Below are positions 14,413 to 15,444 of a stretch of 15,444 bases of DNA, one piece after another. The translations under genes and the position numbers were made by a program. The stretch's first letter is position 1, and each line of letters starts with the position of its first letter. The stretch covers positions 1 to 15,444 of the forward strand of contig DIXH01000094.1 in assembly GCA_002428605.1 (NCBI GenBank). The letters run 5' to 3'. Origin of the DNA: Clostridiaceae bacterium UBA6085. Lineage in GTDB: Bacteria; Bacillota; Clostridia; Clostridiales; Clostridiaceae. The notes beneath the pieces are model-generated. The model saw nothing but the letters and a program-made list of their open reading frames with translations. It was not told the DNA's origin and searched no databases.

Positions 14413-15444
14413 ACCGGAGCTTCTCGCCCCTGCAGGGAACCTAAGCAAACTGAAGACTGCAGTGGACTACGGAGCGGATGCCGTGTACCTGGGTGGCAGC
14501 AGGCTTAACCTCAGGGCATTTTCCGACAACTTTACGTATGAAGAGCTTGAGGAAGGAATACGATATGCCCATGACAGGGGCAGGAAGGTATACGTAACCC
14601 TTAACGTATTTCCGCACAACAGCGACATGAACGGTCTTGAGGATTATCTCAGGGAGCTTCATGCTGCGAATGTGGATGCGGCCATTGTGTCTGACCCCGG
14701 CATAATAATGACGGCAAGGCAGGTGGTACCGGAGCTTGAGCTGCACCTTTCCACGCAGGCAAACAACGTGAACTGGCGCTCGGCCATCTTCTGGCATTCC
14801 ATGGGGATCAAGAGGATAGTACTTGCCAGGGAGCTGAGCATGAAGGAGATAAGGGAGATAAAGGACAACATCCCGGACACCCTTGACCTTGAAGCCTTTG
14901 TCCATGGGTCAATGTGCATGGCCTATTCAGGCAGATGCCTTCTTTCAAACTACATGACAGGAAGGGATGCCAACAGAGGCGCATGCGCACAGCCCTGCAG
15001 GTACAAGTATCATCTGGTGGAGGAAACAAGGCCGGGTGAGTACATGGAGATAATGGAGGATGACAAGGGGACATACATAATGAACTCAAAGGACCTTTGT
15101 ATGATCGAGCATATTCCTGAACTCATGGAGTCCGGAATAATGTCATTCAAGATAGAAGGCAGGATGAAATCCGAATTCTATGTTGCGGCCATAGTAAAGG
15201 CCTACAGGGAAGCCATAGACAGCTACGTTGCAGACCCGGCGAACTATACTTATGACCCGGCATGGATGGAGATGCTCTCCATGATAAGCCACAGGCAGTA
15301 TTATACAGGCTTCTACTTCGGAAGGGGAAACAGCCAGGTATATGAGAGCAGCTCATATGTCAGGGATTTTGACATAGTAGGCGTTGTCGCCGAGGATGCT
15401 AAGAACGGCAGATACGTTATAGGACAGAAGAACAGGGTCTATCC
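14405..15444 (+). CDS. trhP: Peptidase U32-family protein, TrhP-like tRNA hydroxylation factor (partial)
   Basis: 346 codons are visible before the window ends, so the C-terminus is missing. MFKPELLAPAGNLSKLKTAVDYGADAVYLGG (1-31) is the family's N-terminus, and EAFVHGSMCMAYSGRCLLS (163-181) is the U32 signature. C171, C178, C194 and C198 are the likely iron-sulfur ligands. U32 proteins of the TrhP type make 5-hydroxyuridine at tRNA position 34 using prephenate, the substrate for TrmR. A strong AAGGAGG (14391-14397) lies inside the upstream gene, 7 nt from the ATG, so the two genes are probably coupled in translation. Whether a second U32 gene follows, as in B. subtilis, is not visible. Whether it is a TrhP or another U32 member is inferred from context. 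Confidence 0.9.
   Translation, partial: MFKPELLAPAGNLSKLKTAVDYGADAVYLGGSRLNLRAFSDNFTYEELEEGIRYAHDRGRKVYVTLNVFPHNSDMNGLEDYLRELHAANVDAAIVSDPGIIMTARQVVPELELHLSTQANNVNWRSAIFWHSMGIKRIVLARELSMKEIREIKDNIPDTLDLEAFVHGSMCMAYSGRCLLSNYMTGRDANRGACAQPCRYKYHLVEETRPGEYMEIMEDDKGTYIMNSKDLCMIEHIPELMESGIMSFKIEGRMKSEFYVAAIVKAYREAIDSYVADPANYTYDPAWMEMLSMISHRQYYTGFYFGRGNSQVYESSSYVRDFDIVGVVAEDAKNGRYVIGQKNRVY

Noticed and set aside
1..15444. CRISPR array, tRNA or rRNA genes, phage genes or toxin-antitoxin pair
   Set aside because: No regularly spaced repeats, no cloverleaf or rRNA-like sequence, and no recognisable phage or toxin families were seen on either strand.

Overview
The window looks like a chromosomal stretch of an anaerobic, low-to-middle GC Firmicute of class Clostridia. 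The evidence is strong AGGAGG-type ribosome sites, a T-box riboswitch in front of alaS, RNase J, IreB, DUF1292, a dockerin protein, and a strong preference for AGG (Arg) and ATA (Ile) codons. The genus cannot be fixed from the sequence. Nearly all of it is coding, and no tRNA, rRNA, CRISPR array or complete mobile element was seen.

Left part (1-4211), accessory. The first ~22 bases resemble the terminus of an insertion sequence lying mostly outside the window. A minus-strand gene encodes a Schlafen/AlbA_2-type protein with a GHKL-like ATP-binding region and a C-terminal winged helix. It is divergent from a plus-strand gene for a secreted three-repeat protein ending in a type I dockerin. The ~330-bp AT-rich gap between them holds two operator-like inverted repeats. 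A strong hairpin ends the dockerin gene. A small VOC (glyoxalase-fold) gene follows; three of its four usual metal ligands appear to be missing.

Middle part (4242-10851), housekeeping. A consensus sigma-A promoter (TTGACA-17-TATAAT) drives an alanine-type T-box leader with a terminator, then alaS. ireB has its own likely promoter, placed inside a perfect 10-bp inverted repeat, and its own terminator. ruvX, a DUF1292 gene, fur, rnj (RNase J) and a ylbF-family gene follow with junctions from an 8-nt overlap to a 12-nt gap, suggesting one transcript. That transcript ends at two tandem look-alike hairpins, the second with a T-tract.

Right part (10911-15444), housekeeping. typA/bipA, mltG (TTG start), an O-methyltransferase resembling TrmR, and a U32 peptidase-family gene resembling TrhP, cut by the window end. 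As recalled for Bacillus subtilis, the order alaS-yrzL(ireB)-yrrK(ruvX)-yrzB(DUF1292)-yrrL(mltG)-yrrM(trmR)-yrrN/yrrO(trhP) is the backbone. Here fur-rnj-ylbF-typA sits between the DUF1292 gene and mltG. The themes are translation (alaS, typA), tRNA wobble-uridine modification (trmR, trhP), RNA processing and decay (ruvX, rnj, ylbF) and cell wall control (ireB, mltG).

I found no convincing new multi-gene system. The points most worth checking are the divergent AlbA-like/dockerin pair with its palindromes, the three-repeat dockerin protein, the ireB promoter inside an inverted repeat, and the twin hairpins before typA.
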